From the NCBI RefSeq assembly GCF_001747085.1, contig NZ_MDJD01000054.1, positions 372,001 to 436,000 of the forward strand: a stretch of DNA of 64,000 bases, read 5' to 3'. Position 1 is the stretch's first letter, and each line of letters begins with the position of its first letter. Positions 7,921-16,949 of the stretch are shown piece by piece. The position numbers and the translations under genes are program-made. The notes beneath the pieces were generated by a model that saw only the letters and a program-made list of their open reading frames with translations, had not been told where the DNA came from and ran no database searches. This DNA comes from Flavivirga aquatica (GTDB taxonomy: Bacteria > Bacteroidota > Bacteroidia > Flavobacteriales > Flavobacteriaceae).

Positions 7921-10191
7921 TTAAGAAGCATTCTCTTTTTTTATTAAGTTTAAAGCAGAACCTTCGTTATACCAATCTATTTGAGATTGATTATAGGTAT
8001 GGTTTACTTTAATAACATCTTTACTTCCATCTGCATGCACGGCTTCAATAGTTAATTGTTTTCCTGGAGCAAATTCATTTAAATCTAAAAAGTTAAAGGT
8101 ATCATCTTCTTGAATTACATCGTAATCTGCTTCGTTTGCAAACGTTAAACCTAACATCCCTTGTTTTTTAAGGTTTGTTTCGTGTATACGTGCAAACGAT
8201 TTTACAATAACTGCTGCTACACCTAAATGTCTTGGTTCCATAGCGGCATGTTCTCTAGAAGAGCCTTCACCGTAGTTATGATCTCCTACTACAATAGTTT
8301 TCACTCCTACTGCTTTATATGCTCTGGCGGTATCTGGTACGCCACCAAATTCTCCTGTTAATTGGTTCTTAACAAAATTTGTTTTTTTACCAAATGCATT
8401 TACGGCTCCTATTAAACAGTTATTAGAGATATTATCTAAATGCCCTCTATAACGTAACCATGGCCCCGCCATAGAAATATGGTCTGTTGTACATTTACCA
8501 AAGGCTTTTATTAATAGTTTTGCGCCTTTTATTTCGCTACCAATAGGCTCGAAAGGTATTAATAATTGTAAACGCTCGGAGTCTTCTTTAACGGTTACTT
8601 GTACATGGCTTCCATCTGCTTCTGGTTCTAAATAGCCGTTATCTTTAACTTCGAATCCTTTTGGTGGTAATTCCCATCCTGTTGGTTCTTCGAACATGAC
8701 TTCTTCGCCATTTTCATTGATTAATTTATCTTTTAAGGGGTTAAAATCTAAACGCCCGGCTATGGCTATGGCTGCTGTTATTTCTGGGGATGCCACGAAT
8801 GCATGTGTGTTTGGATTGCCGTCGGCACGTTTCGCAAAGTTTCTGTTGAAAGAGTGTACTATACTATTTTTTGGTGCATTTTTAGGGTCGCTATATCTTG
8901 CCCATTGGCCAATACATGGGCCACAGGCGTTGGTGAATATTTTTGCGTCTAATTTTTCGAATACATTAAGAATGCCGTCTCTATCTGCGGTATAGCGTAC
9001 TTGCTCAGATCCTGGGTTTATCCCTAATTCTGATTTCATTTTTAGACCTTTATCTAAGGCTTGTTGGGCTATTGAGGCTGCTCGCGATAAATCTTCGTAA
9101 GATGAATTGGTACACGACCCGATTAAGCCCCACTCTACTGCTAGTGGCCAATCGTTAGCTTTTGCTTTTTCGTTCATTGCTGTACCTACTTCTGTAGATA
9201 AGTCTGGTGTGAAAGGGCCGTTTAATAGAGGGCCTAGCTCTGATAAATTAATTTCGATTACTTTATCGAAATATTGTTCTGGGTTGGCATATACTTCGTC
9301 ATCGGCAGTTAAGTATGTTTTTACTTGGTTAGCTGCATCTGCGACATCTGCTCTATCTGTAGCGCGTAAATAGCGTTCCATAGAGGCATCGTATCCAAAT
9401 GTAGAGGTTGTTGCGCCTATTTCTGCTCCCATATTACAAATGGTACCTTTTCCTGTACATGACATAGCTGTGGCTCCTGGTCCAAAATATTCTACTATAG
9501 CATCTGTTCCTCCTTTTACGGTTAAAATTTCTGCTACTTTTAAAATCACGTCTTTAGGTGCTGTCCAACCTGATAATTTTCCTGTTAATTTAACACCTAT
9601 TAGCTTAGGGAATTTTAGTTCCCATGCCATACCTGCCATAACATCTACTGCATCTGCTCCTCCTACGCCTATGGCTACCATACCTAATCCTCCTGCGTTT
9701 ACGGTATGCGAATCTGTTCCAATCATCATACCTCCTGGGAATGCATAATTTTCTAATACAACCTGGTGAATAATACCTGCGCCTGGTTTCCAGAAACCTA
9801 TACCATATTTATTAGAAACCGATTCTAAAAAATTAAAAACTTCGCTACTTACATTATTAGCATTTCTTAAATCTGCTTCAGCGCCTTCTTTAGCTTGTAT
9901 TAAGTGATCGCAGTGTACTGTGGTTGGCACTGCTACTTTGCTTTTTCCTGCTTGCATGAATTGTAATAACGCCATTTGAGCTGTTGCATCTTGACAAGCT
10001 ATTCTATCTGGAGCAAAATCTACATAGTCCTTTCCTCTAACAAACGCTTTAGTGGGGTTTCCTTCCCATAGGTGGTTGTATAGTATTTTTTCTGAAAGTG
10101 TTAATGGTTTCCCTACAACCTCACGTGCTTTATCAATACGTTCTGCCATTTTAGCGTAAACGCTCTTTATCATTTCTATATCAAATGCCAT
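7921..10191 (-). CDS. acn: Aconitate hydratase, mitochondrial-type
   Basis: Isomerises citrate and isocitrate in the TCA cycle through a [4Fe-4S] cluster. The protein has 756 aa and four aconitase domains. Visible motifs: HCDHLI near residue 94, [14 protein letters not shown] near 158, [10 protein letters not shown] near 352 and [10 protein letters not shown] near 419 with the cluster cysteines, and the swivel-domain signature [17 protein letters not shown] near 640. Length and motifs match the mitochondrial-type aconitase, not the ~890-aa bacterial AcnA/IRP1 type. The neighbouring acnB gene encodes the unrelated-architecture AcnB enzyme. An inverted-repeat element lies just past the stop. 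Confidence 0.95.
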   Translation of the reverse strand: MAFDIEMIKSVYAKMAERIDKAREVVGKPLTLSEKILYNHLWEGNPTKAFVRGKDYVDFAPDRIACQDATAQMALLQFMQAGKSKVAVPTTVHCDHLIQAKEGAEADLRNANNVSSEVFNFLESVSNKYGIGFWKPGAGIIHQVVLENYAFPGGMMIGTDSHTVNAGGLGMVAIGVGGADAVDVMAGMAWELKFPKLIGVKLTGKLSGWTAPKDVILKVAEILTVKGGTDAIVEYFGPGATAMSCTGKGTICNMGAEIGATTSTFGYDASMERYLRATDRADVADAANQVKTYLTADDEVYANPEQYFDKVIEINLSELGPLLNGPFTPDLSTEVGTAMNEKAKANDWPLAVEWGLIGSCTNSSYEDLSRAASIAQQALDKGLKMKSELGINPGSEQVRYTADRDGILNVFEKLDAKIFTNACGPCIGQWARYSDPKNAPKNSIVHSFNRNFAKRADGNPNTHAFVASPEITAAIAIAGRLDFNPLKDKLINENGEEVMFEEPTGWELPPKGFEVKDNGYLEPEADGSHVQVTVKEDSERLQLLIPFEPIGSEIKGAKLLIKAFGKCTTDHISMAGPWLRYRGHLDNISNNCLIGAVNAFGKKTNFVKNQLTGEFGGVPDTARAYKAVGVKTIVVGDHNYGEGSSREHAAMEPRHLGVAAVIVKSFARIHETNLKKQGMLGLTFANEADYDVIQEDDTFNFLDLNEFAPGKQLTIEAVHADGSKDVIKVNHTYNQSQIDWYNEGSALNLIKKENAS

Positions 10192-10289
10192 ATTCTTATT
10201 ATAATTTTAGTTTTTTTGATGTTCTCTAAGGTACAAAATAAGTACACGAATGAAAAACAGAAAGTTACTATTTTTTAGCGGATAAACTT

Positions 10290-10443
10290 GCGTTAGGGAT
10301 TGAACGGCTTGTTTGAAATCCTTTTTAAATTGTGGTCATTTAGTTTGATTAGAACTAGAATTAAACAGATTATCACAGTCGTACCAATTTACAAGGACGT
10401 TTAAAAAGATTGAGTAGTGAAAGCCCGACCCTCGTGGTAACGC
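10290..10443 (+). ncRNA. Structured RNA candidate (GCGTTAGGGATTG ... GAAAGCCCGACC ... TAACGC)
   Basis: GCGTTAGGGATTGAACGG at 10290-10307 and GAAAGCCCGACC with GGTAACGCCC (about 10429-10445) frame a long imperfect hairpin. GCGTTA at 10290-10295 pairs with TAACGC at 10438-10443, and CTTTTTAAA around 10320 can pair with TTTAAAAAG around 10409. I recall these two conserved ends around a variable hairpin in many flavobacterial intergenic regions. Rfam's Flavo-1 motif is a possible identity, but I cannot confirm it here. The orientation is assigned from the recalled motif direction. There is no ORF of note, and it lies between the two aconitase genes. Confidence 0.5.
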
Positions 10444-10525
10444 CCAAATTCTGGATACAATTATGACGAAGTAATCTGTATTTTCAAGAGATTGCCACAG
10501 TTCTATCTCCTTTTGCTATGACACT
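10371..10525. repeat. Two degenerate copies of an AGATTxxCACAGT motif
   Basis: AGATTATCACAGTCGTACCA near 10374 and AGATTGCCACAGTTCTATCT near 10489 share a core and are each followed by a T/C-rich stretch ending near GGACG or CTATGACA. Between them GACGAAGTAATCTGT resembles the reverse complement of the same motif. This looks like remnants of a dispersed flavobacterial intergenic repeat. The rest of 10192-10589 holds no gene that I can see. Confidence 0.3.
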
Positions 10526-10535
10526 CTAAACTAAA

Positions 10536-10562
10536 AAAGTCCGAATCTAAGATTCGGACTTT
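10536..10562 (-). terminator. Intrinsic terminator after acnB
   Basis: A perfect 12-bp stem (AAAGTCCGAATC at 10536-10547, complement at 10551-10562) with a 3-nt loop. On the minus strand it is followed by a T run, 27 nt beyond the acnB stop. Confidence 0.8.
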
Positions 10563-10589
10563 TAATATATTATATAACAATTAAATAAT

Positions 10590-13367
10590 TTACATTACTA
10601 ATTGCTTTTGAGAAGGCTTAAATTTAGTTAAAACAATACCATCTACTGCTTTTTCATACTCTTCTAGGGTTGGTGTTCTTCCTAAAATTGTAGATAACAC
10701 AACTACTGGTGTAGATGATAATAAAGATTCTCCTTTTTTATCTCCTGAATCTTTTACTACTCTTCCTTGGAATAAACGTGTTGAAGTAGCCATTACTGTA
10801 TCTCCTGGTTCTGCTTTTTCTTGGTTACCCATACATAAGTTACATCCTGGGCGCTCTAGGTATAGCATGTTTTCGTATTTAGTACGTGCTAAACCTTTTG
10901 GTGCGCTATCGTCGAACTCAAAGCCTGAGTACTTTTGTAATACTTCCCAATCGCCTTCTTCTTTTAACTCATCTACAATGTTATATGTTGGTGGCGCAAC
11001 TACTAAAGGTGCATTAAATACAACTTTACCTTCTTGTGCTTCAATGTTCTTTAACATTTGTGCTAAAATTTTCATATCTCCTTTGTGTACCATACAAGAT
11101 CCTACGAATCCTAAGTCTACTTTTTTGGTTCCTCCGTAGAAAGATAATGGCCTTATTGTATCGTGCGTGTAACGTTTAGAAACATCGTCATTATTTACAT
11201 CTGGATCTGCAATCATTGGTTCTGCAATCTCATCTAAATCAATAATAACTTCTGCATGATATTTAGCGTTGGCGTCTGGTCTTAAAGCTGGTTTTATTCC
11301 TGTTTTAATTTCTGTTATTCTAGCCTCTGCTTTGTCTACTAAACCTTTAAGTACTTGCTTTTGGTTATCCATACCTTTATCGATCATGATCTGGATTCTA
11401 CCTTTTGCAATCTCTAATGATTCGATTAAAGTATCGTCTTCTGAAATACAGATAGAGGCTTTAGCTTTCATCTCTGCTGTCCAGTCGGTAAACGTAAAGG
11501 CTTGATCGGCAGTTAGTGTTCCTATATGAACCTCGATAATTCTTCCTTGAAATACGTTTTCTCCTCCAAACTGCTTTAACATTTGTTGTTGTGTAGCATG
11601 TACTACATCACGGAAATCCATATAAGATTTCATAGCTCCTTTAAATGTTACTTTTACGGATTGTGGAATTGGCATAGTTGCCTCACCTGTTGCTAATGCT
11701 AAGGCTACTGTTCCTGAATCTGCTCCAAAAGCAACACCTTTAGACATACGTGTGTGTGAGTCTCCTCCAATAATAATATCCCAATCTCCTACTGTGATAT
11801 CGTTTAATACTTTATGAATAACATCTGTCATTGGAAAGTATTTTCCTTTTGGATCTCGTCCTGTAATTAAACCAAAGTCATTCATAAATTGCATTAACCT
11901 TGGAATGTTAGCTTTAGACTTATCGTCCCATACTGAAGCGGTATGACATCCAGATTGATATGCACCATCTACGATTGGAGAAATTACTGTAGCTGCCATC
12001 ATCTCTAATTCTTGAGATGTCATAAGTCCTGTAGTATCTTGCGATCCTACTATATTTACTTCTACACGAACATCTGATCCTGCATGCAATGTTTTTCCTG
12101 GCGTTGTACCTACTGCATTTTTGTTGAATATTTTTTCTACTGCTGTTAATCCTTGCCCTTCAATAGAAATTTCTTTTGATGTCGCATATACTTGAGGTGC
12201 TTCAATACCTAAAGTTTTAGCTGCGAATGTTTGCAATTTTTTACCGAAAACAACGGCATAAGATCCGCCTGCTTTCATAAACTCCATTTTCTGTGGTGTA
12301 AATGCCGCAGAAATGTCTTTTAATTCTTTATCTCCGTTATAAAGTTTCTTTTCTTTAGTATTAATGGTAAGTACTGTTCCTGTTTTTACAGAGTATACTT
12401 CTTTTAAAATAGGTTCTCCATCTGCATCAACAATAGTATTTCCTTCTGCATCTTTTTGTTTTTCCCAGTTTTTAAGGTCTAAACCAATACCACCTGTTAC
12501 ACCTACTGTAGTTAAGAAAATTGGAGAAATTCCGTTTGTTCCTGCTATTACTGGTGCTATATTAATAAATGGTACATATGGACTAGATTTAATTCCTGTC
12601 CATAAAGCTACATTGTTAACACCAGACATTCTTGACGAACCAACTCCCATTGTTCCTTTTTCTGCAATTAGCATAACCCGCTTATCTGGGTGCTTTTCTT
12701 GTAATGCTTTAAGTTCGTTTTGCATGTCTTTATTGTGCTCAAATAAACACTGACCATGTAATTCTCTATCTGATCTAGAATGTGCATCGCCTCCTGGAGA
12801 TAACAAATCTGTTGAAATATCGCCTACTCCTGCTATGTATGTTACAACATCTATTTTTTCGTCTATTTCTGGCAATTTGGTAAAGAACTCTGCCTTTGCA
12901 TAGCTTTCTATAATATCTTTAGCGATATCGCTACCTGCTTTGTATGCTTCTTCTAAACGTTCTGTATCTGCTTCGTAAAGAAAAACCTGAGTTTTTAAAA
13001 CATCTGAAGCTTGTTTAGCTATAGAAGTATCTTCTCCTAACGCTAAATCTAACAATACTTCTACTGAAGGACCACCTTTCATATGTGATAATTGCTCAAA
13101 AGCAAAGGTTGGAGTAATTTCTTTAACTACAGACTCACCTATAATGATTTCCTTTAAGAATTTTGCTTTTACACCAGCAGCACTAGTAGTTCCTGGTAAA
13201 ACATTGTAGATAAAAAAGTTAAGAGAATCTTCTCTATACTCGTTATCTAAATCTTTAATTTGGGCAATGATTACGCTTAGTAATTCAGCACCGTCAATTG
13301 GCTTTGGATGAAGCCCTTGACCTTTTCTTTCTTCGATCTCCTTAAGGTAGTCTTTATAAGTGTTCAT
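10590..13367 (-). CDS. acnB: Bifunctional aconitate hydratase 2 / 2-methylisocitrate dehydratase
   Basis: The AcnB-class aconitase, with the swivel domain placed before the cluster domains. The order is an N-terminal HEAT-like domain (residues about 1-160), the swivel region with GTMGVGSSRMSGVNN near 240, then the catalytic domains with GGDSHTRMSKGVAFGADSG near 535, GSCMVHKGDM near 760 and RPGCNLCMGNQ near 835 carrying cluster cysteines. At 925 aa it is about 60 aa longer than the E. coli enzyme, with extra sequence around residues 300-360 (KDAEGNTIVDADGEPILKE). It probably acts in the TCA cycle and possibly in the methylcitrate route. It has its own terminator, so it is likely transcribed separately from acn. 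Confidence 0.95.
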   Translation of the reverse strand: MNTYKDYLKEIEERKGQGLHPKPIDGAELLSVIIAQIKDLDNEYREDSLNFFIYNVLPGTTSAAGVKAKFLKEIIIGESVVKEITPTFAFEQLSHMKGGPSVEVLLDLALGEDTSIAKQASDVLKTQVFLYEADTERLEEAYKAGSDIAKDIIESYAKAEFFTKLPEIDEKIDVVTYIAGVGDISTDLLSPGGDAHSRSDRELHGQCLFEHNKDMQNELKALQEKHPDKRVMLIAEKGTMGVGSSRMSGVNNVALWTGIKSSPYVPFINIAPVIAGTNGISPIFLTTVGVTGGIGLDLKNWEKQKDAEGNTIVDADGEPILKEVYSVKTGTVLTINTKEKKLYNGDKELKDISAAFTPQKMEFMKAGGSYAVVFGKKLQTFAAKTLGIEAPQVYATSKEISIEGQGLTAVEKIFNKNAVGTTPGKTLHAGSDVRVEVNIVGSQDTTGLMTSQELEMMAATVISPIVDGAYQSGCHTASVWDDKSKANIPRLMQFMNDFGLITGRDPKGKYFPMTDVIHKVLNDITVGDWDIIIGGDSHTRMSKGVAFGADSGTVALALATGEATMPIPQSVKVTFKGAMKSYMDFRDVVHATQQQMLKQFGGENVFQGRIIEVHIGTLTADQAFTFTDWTAEMKAKASICISEDDTLIESLEIAKGRIQIMIDKGMDNQKQVLKGLVDKAEARITEIKTGIKPALRPDANAKYHAEVIIDLDEIAEPMIADPDVNNDDVSKRYTHDTIRPLSFYGGTKKVDLGFVGSCMVHKGDMKILAQMLKNIEAQEGKVVFNAPLVVAPPTYNIVDELKEEGDWEVLQKYSGFEFDDSAPKGLARTKYENMLYLERPGCNLCMGNQEKAEPGDTVMATSTRLFQGRVVKDSGDKKGESLLSSTPVVVLSTILGRTPTLEEYEKAVDGIVLTKFKPSQKQLVM

Positions 13368-13716
13368 ATGATATATAATAGAATTCTTTTAATGTTAAAT
13401 GCTGACTTATAAAACAGTAGTTAATACACTATCTTATTTCTTATTTTTTAAAGTTTTGCAAAGTACAAAATTAAAGTAAAATTGTAAAAAGAAACCGTCT
13501 AATACAACAAGTCACTATATTAAATTAGTATAGTGACATAAATTATTAATATGATTATTTATTTATCATATTTTTAATATCAAATTTGAATATATGATAA
13601 GTTATTCAAAAAAATATTTACAAATAAACTCCAAATCTCTTAAATTCATTTTTTGGTTTTTTCAGATTTTTTTTACAAAAATATTCCAAAATGAACTAAA
13701 AATCTATAGTATTTTA
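13368..13716. other. Gene-free AT-rich spacer between acnB and the MoxR gene
   Basis: No gene is seen in 349 bp. The acnB 5' end includes TTTTGTACTTTGC on the minus strand around 13450-13470, close to a flavobacterial -7 region. A 9-bp inverted repeat (GTCACTATA at 13511-13519, complement at 13529-13537) lacks a T run and may be an operator or a decayed terminator. TCAAATTTGA near 13580 is a short palindrome. Confidence 0.45.
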
Positions 13717-14670
13717 CTAAAACAAGCTTTTAATAATTTGTTCCTCTGTAATATTTTCTGCCTCTGCCTTGTAGTTTTTAATAATTCTATGTCTTAAAAT
13801 ACCTATTGCTACAGCTTGTACATTTTCTATATCTGGAGAAAACTTCCCATTAATTGCTGCATGAGTTTTTGCTGCTAATATTAAATTTTGTGATGCCCTT
13901 GGTCCTGCACCCCAATCGATATAAGATTTTACTAATTCTGGGGCTAATTCTGAATTTGGTCTTGTTTTTCCAACCATTGATACAGCGTACTCAATAACGT
14001 TATCTGCTACAGGAATACGTCTTATTAAATGTTGAAAATCTATAATTTGTTGTGCCGAAAATAAAGCGTTAACTTTTATTTTTTTATCTGTTGTAGTAGA
14101 TTTTACAACCTCAACTTCTTCTTCAAAAGTAGGATAGTCTAGGTTTATAGCAAACATAAAACGGTCTAACTGCGCTTCTGGTAAAGGGTATGTTCCTTCT
14201 TGTTCAATAGGGTTTTGAGTTGCTAAAACAAAATATGGCAAACTTAATTTATAATGATGCCCTGCTACAGTAACAGCACGCTCTTGCATAGCTTCTAATA
14301 AAGCAGCTTGTGTTTTAGGCGGGGTTCTATTAATCTCATCTGCTAAAATAATATTAGAAAAAATAGGCCCTTTTATAAATTTAAAATGACGATCTTCATC
14401 TAATATCTCACTTCCTAATATATCACTAGGCATTAGATCTGGAGTAAATTGTATGCGTTTAAAATCTAATCCTAAAGCCTGAGCAATGGTATTAACCATT
14501 AAGGTTTTTGCTAAACCTGGCACGCCTATAAGCAATGCGTGACCTCCTGAAAATACGGATATTAAAATTTGACTAACAACTTCGTCTTGACCAATAATTA
14601 TCTTGGCTATTTCAGTTTTTAAATCTTTAAATTGTGTTACAAATTTTTCAATAGCGACTACATCGGACAT
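13717..14670 (-). CDS. MoxR-family AAA+ ATPase
   Basis: A 317-aa AAA+ chaperone-like ATPase. Walker A is GVPGLAKT near residue 58 and Walker B is IILADEINRTPPKTQAA near 110, followed by EAMQERAVTVAG and the sensor region VLATQNPIEQEGTYPLPEAQ near 152. The C-terminal lid domain ends with EEQIIKSLF. MoxR proteins usually work with vWA-domain proteins in metal insertion or assembly of envelope complexes. The BatA/vWA gene in this window lies about 17 kb away. Here MoxR is the last gene of an operon, 4 nt after a SurA-like gene, so an envelope role is likely by inference. Confidence 0.92.
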   Translation of the reverse strand: MSDVVAIEKFVTQFKDLKTEIAKIIIGQDEVVSQILISVFSGGHALLIGVPGLAKTLMVNTIAQALGLDFKRIQFTPDLMPSDILGSEILDEDRHFKFIKGPIFSNIILADEINRTPPKTQAALLEAMQERAVTVAGHHYKLSLPYFVLATQNPIEQEGTYPLPEAQLDRFMFAINLDYPTFEEEVEVVKSTTTDKKIKVNALFSAQQIIDFQHLIRRIPVADNVIEYAVSMVGKTRPNSELAPELVKSYIDWGAGPRASQNLILAAKTHAAINGKFSPDIENVQAVAIGILRHRIIKNYKAEAENITEEQIIKSLF

Positions 14671-14674
14671 ATTC

Positions 14675-16132
14675 TTACTTTTTTAACCAGTTACCAGAAA
14701 ACTTGCAATCTCTATGTTCTCCACTAATTTTAATATAAGTATCTAGTATTTTTGATTCTTGCCATTTCTCTATGGCTTTTATCTTCTTCTCTTCGAGTGC
14801 TAATTGTTTTATTTTTAAATAATCTTGAGCATAGTCTGCTTTATGCTCATCAACTCTATCTGTAACCGTTAAAAGTTTAAACTTAACATTTCTAGATCTA
14901 TCTTCTTCTTTTAAAACTAAACTTATTTCATCGTCTTTTAAGTTCTGAATTTGTGAATATAACTCTGGATCCATTCTAGTTAATTCAAAATTATAGTCTT
15001 GTGTTGTTGGGTTTATTAACTGACCGCCGTTATTTTTTGTTTCTTTTTCATCACTTGCTTCTTTAGCAGCTTCAGAAAATGAGATACTACCCTCAACAAT
15101 TCGTTGTCTTACTTTTTCTAAGCGTTCCTTTGCATCTTTTATAGCTTTACTAGATACTTTAGGTGTTAACAAAATATGAGCAACATCATACTCTTGTCCT
15201 CTAATTTTTTCTAACATAATAATATGGTATCCAAATTCTGTTTTAAAAGGCTCTGATATTTCTCCTTCTTGAAGTGCAAATGCCACTTGTCTAAATTCTT
15301 TAACCATTCGAGGTTGCTTTCTGTTTAAGGTATATTTACCTCCTTTACTTGCTGACCCTGGATCTTCTGAATATAATACGGCTTTAGAACGAAAGCTAGC
15401 TCCATTCTCTACAATATCTGCTTTAAATTGTTTTAACCTATCTATTACTTTTTGTTTTGCCTCTTCACTTACTTTAGGTTCTGCAACGATTTGCGCAACT
15501 TTGAGTTCTGTTCCAAAAGTTGGTTTTTCTTCTTCTGGTATTTTATTAAAAAAGGAACGAATTTCTTCCGGCGTTATCTCCACTTCTTCAACAATTTTAG
15601 CTTGCATTTTTGATGCCAATTGGTTAGCCTTGTTTATTTCAAACATTTCATCTCTAAAACTCTTTTCATCATCTTTTTTATAAAATGCTAAGAGTTTTTC
15701 CATAGAACCATTGGTTTGTTGTAAAAACTGTTGAATTTGGTAATCTACATTTTTTCTAATTTCAGCATCAGATACCTCTATACTATCTTGAATGGCATGG
15801 TGTGCATATAACTTATCCTCTAATAATTTACCAAATAGTTCGCATTTCCCTATTTCACTTGTATTAACACCTTGTGCTTGTAATTGTAAATATGCTTTAT
15901 CAATATCTGAATCTAAAATAATATAATCACCAACTACTGCTGCTACGCCATCAATTTTTTTTGCACTTTGCTTATTTGTGGAATCTATTTTCTTAGTAAC
16001 TTTTTCTTCTTTTATCTCTTCCTTAATAACTTCCTGCGCATACGTAAAACTTACTGATAGTATGGTTATGCATAAAATTGATATATCTCTCAAATTAGTT
16101 ATAAATTTCAAATTGTTTATTTTTAATAGCAT
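14675..16132 (-). CDS. SurA-like periplasmic peptidyl-prolyl isomerase
   Basis: A 485-aa exported protein: a signal peptide (hydrophobic ISILCITILSVSFTYAQ, about residues 17-33), a basic/acidic linker, then a SurA N-terminal-type helical domain beginning KIDGVAAVVGDYIILDSDID near 57. A first parvulin domain (about 205-315) contains DPGSASKGGKY and PFKTEFGYHIIMLEKI. A second, more diverged one (about 320-430) contains YDVAHILLTPK. The role is outer-membrane protein folding in the periplasm. The start at 16132 overlaps the preceding gene by 38 nt; a TTG nearer the signal peptide is possible. It is the third gene of the operon 18902-13717. Confidence 0.9.
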   Translation of the reverse strand: MLLKINNLKFITNLRDISILCITILSVSFTYAQEVIKEEIKEEKVTKKIDSTNKQSAKKIDGVAAVVGDYIILDSDIDKAYLQLQAQGVNTSEIGKCELFGKLLEDKLYAHHAIQDSIEVSDAEIRKNVDYQIQQFLQQTNGSMEKLLAFYKKDDEKSFRDEMFEINKANQLASKMQAKIVEEVEITPEEIRSFFNKIPEEEKPTFGTELKVAQIVAEPKVSEEAKQKVIDRLKQFKADIVENGASFRSKAVLYSEDPGSASKGGKYTLNRKQPRMVKEFRQVAFALQEGEISEPFKTEFGYHIIMLEKIRGQEYDVAHILLTPKVSSKAIKDAKERLEKVRQRIVEGSISFSEAAKEASDEKETKNNGGQLINPTTQDYNFELTRMDPELYSQIQNLKDDEISLVLKEEDRSRNVKFKLLTVTDRVDEHKADYAQDYLKIKQLALEEKKIKAIEKWQESKILDTYIKISGEHRDCKFSGNWLKK

Positions 16133-16946
16133 CTTTAGTAATATCTTTTTCTAATCCCCTTATAAGCTCCAACTTCCTTTTGTTAATCACAATTTGATCT
16201 ATAGTTGGCTTAACGTATTGTAATGGAGCGATGTCGTTTCTCAACAGAACACCATTAATTTTCATCAAATATACTCCTAATGAGTCTTTGAGTTGAATAA
16301 AATTAGTTTTTTTTAACAGTTGATCCTTGTTTTCTAACGTAACTACTGGAATTTTCTTTATAACTTGACTTAATTTTACCCAAATAGAGTCATTGAACGA
16401 ATATGATTTAAATTGTATTGATATGGAATCTAGTACCTTTTTGTCTTCAAAATTATAGCGTTTAAATTTTTCTTCAATATCATCATAATCCATAATATTT
16501 TGATCGACATGTATGTAACGAAACTTAATGAGTTCTTCATTCAATTTAAAAGCTTCCTTATTATTATAATAATAATTTTCAGCCTCTTTTTTAGGAACTA
16601 AAGTGTCTATACTACGTTTAACCAATGCTTCTATATAAGCTTTAGTGTATAGATCATTTTTATACTGAACAACTAACTTATTGAATGCTTCTTGTTTTTC
16701 TTCATTTAAATTTAATCTGGCTCCATCTACAAACAACTGTTGGGTTGCCCAACGATTAATAAAATTTTGAACAATAAGTATGCTATCTTCTTTAGGTGTA
16801 CCTTCTGAAACCAGCCCCTTGATATCATCATAATACAAATAAGCTTCATTTACTCTAGCAATGGGAGATTCATCATTTGATTTTTTAAAAAAATCACATG
16901 ATGATATCAATAACACTAAAAACAATATGATGAATTTTATACGCAC
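16095..16946 (-). CDS. SurA-N-like lipoprotein without a clear isomerase domain
   Basis: A 283-aa protein with a lipoprotein signal (IILFLVLLISSC, lipobox cysteine at residue 17). The start PIARVNEAYLYYDDIKGLV resembles SurA/PpiC N-terminal domains. The middle part is helical and charged, and I find no convincing parvulin core (no GG and GYHI/GWHI motifs). It is probably a chaperone-only relative that binds unfolded outer-membrane proteins. It is placed between two PPIase genes: 3 nt after the 650-aa gene and overlapping the next one. That position is the main support for the role. Confidence 0.8.
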   Translation of the reverse strand: MRIKFIILFLVLLISSCDFFKKSNDESPIARVNEAYLYYDDIKGLVSEGTPKEDSILIVQNFINRWATQQLFVDGARLNLNEEKQEAFNKLVVQYKNDLYTKAYIEALVKRSIDTLVPKKEAENYYYNNKEAFKLNEELIKFRYIHVDQNIMDYDDIEEKFKRYNFEDKKVLDSISIQFKSYSFNDSIWVKLSQVIKKIPVVTLENKDQLLKKTNFIQLKDSLGVYLMKINGVLLRNDIAPLQYVKPTIDQIVINKRKLELIRGLEKDITKDAIKNKQFEIYN

Positions 16947-16949
16947 TTA

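Noticed and set aside
8696-9748. Plus-strand ORFs opposite acn
   Set aside because: Shadows produced by the codon bias of the aconitase gene, no start context or family features.
10867-12753. Plus-strand ORFs opposite acnB
   Set aside because: Same reason; they run antisense to conserved catalytic domains.
13594-13797. 67-aa plus-strand ORF overlapping the MoxR 3' end
   Set aside because: Half of it is antisense to MoxR and the rest lies in AT-rich spacer; the composition is that of random Phe/Ile/Lys-rich frames.
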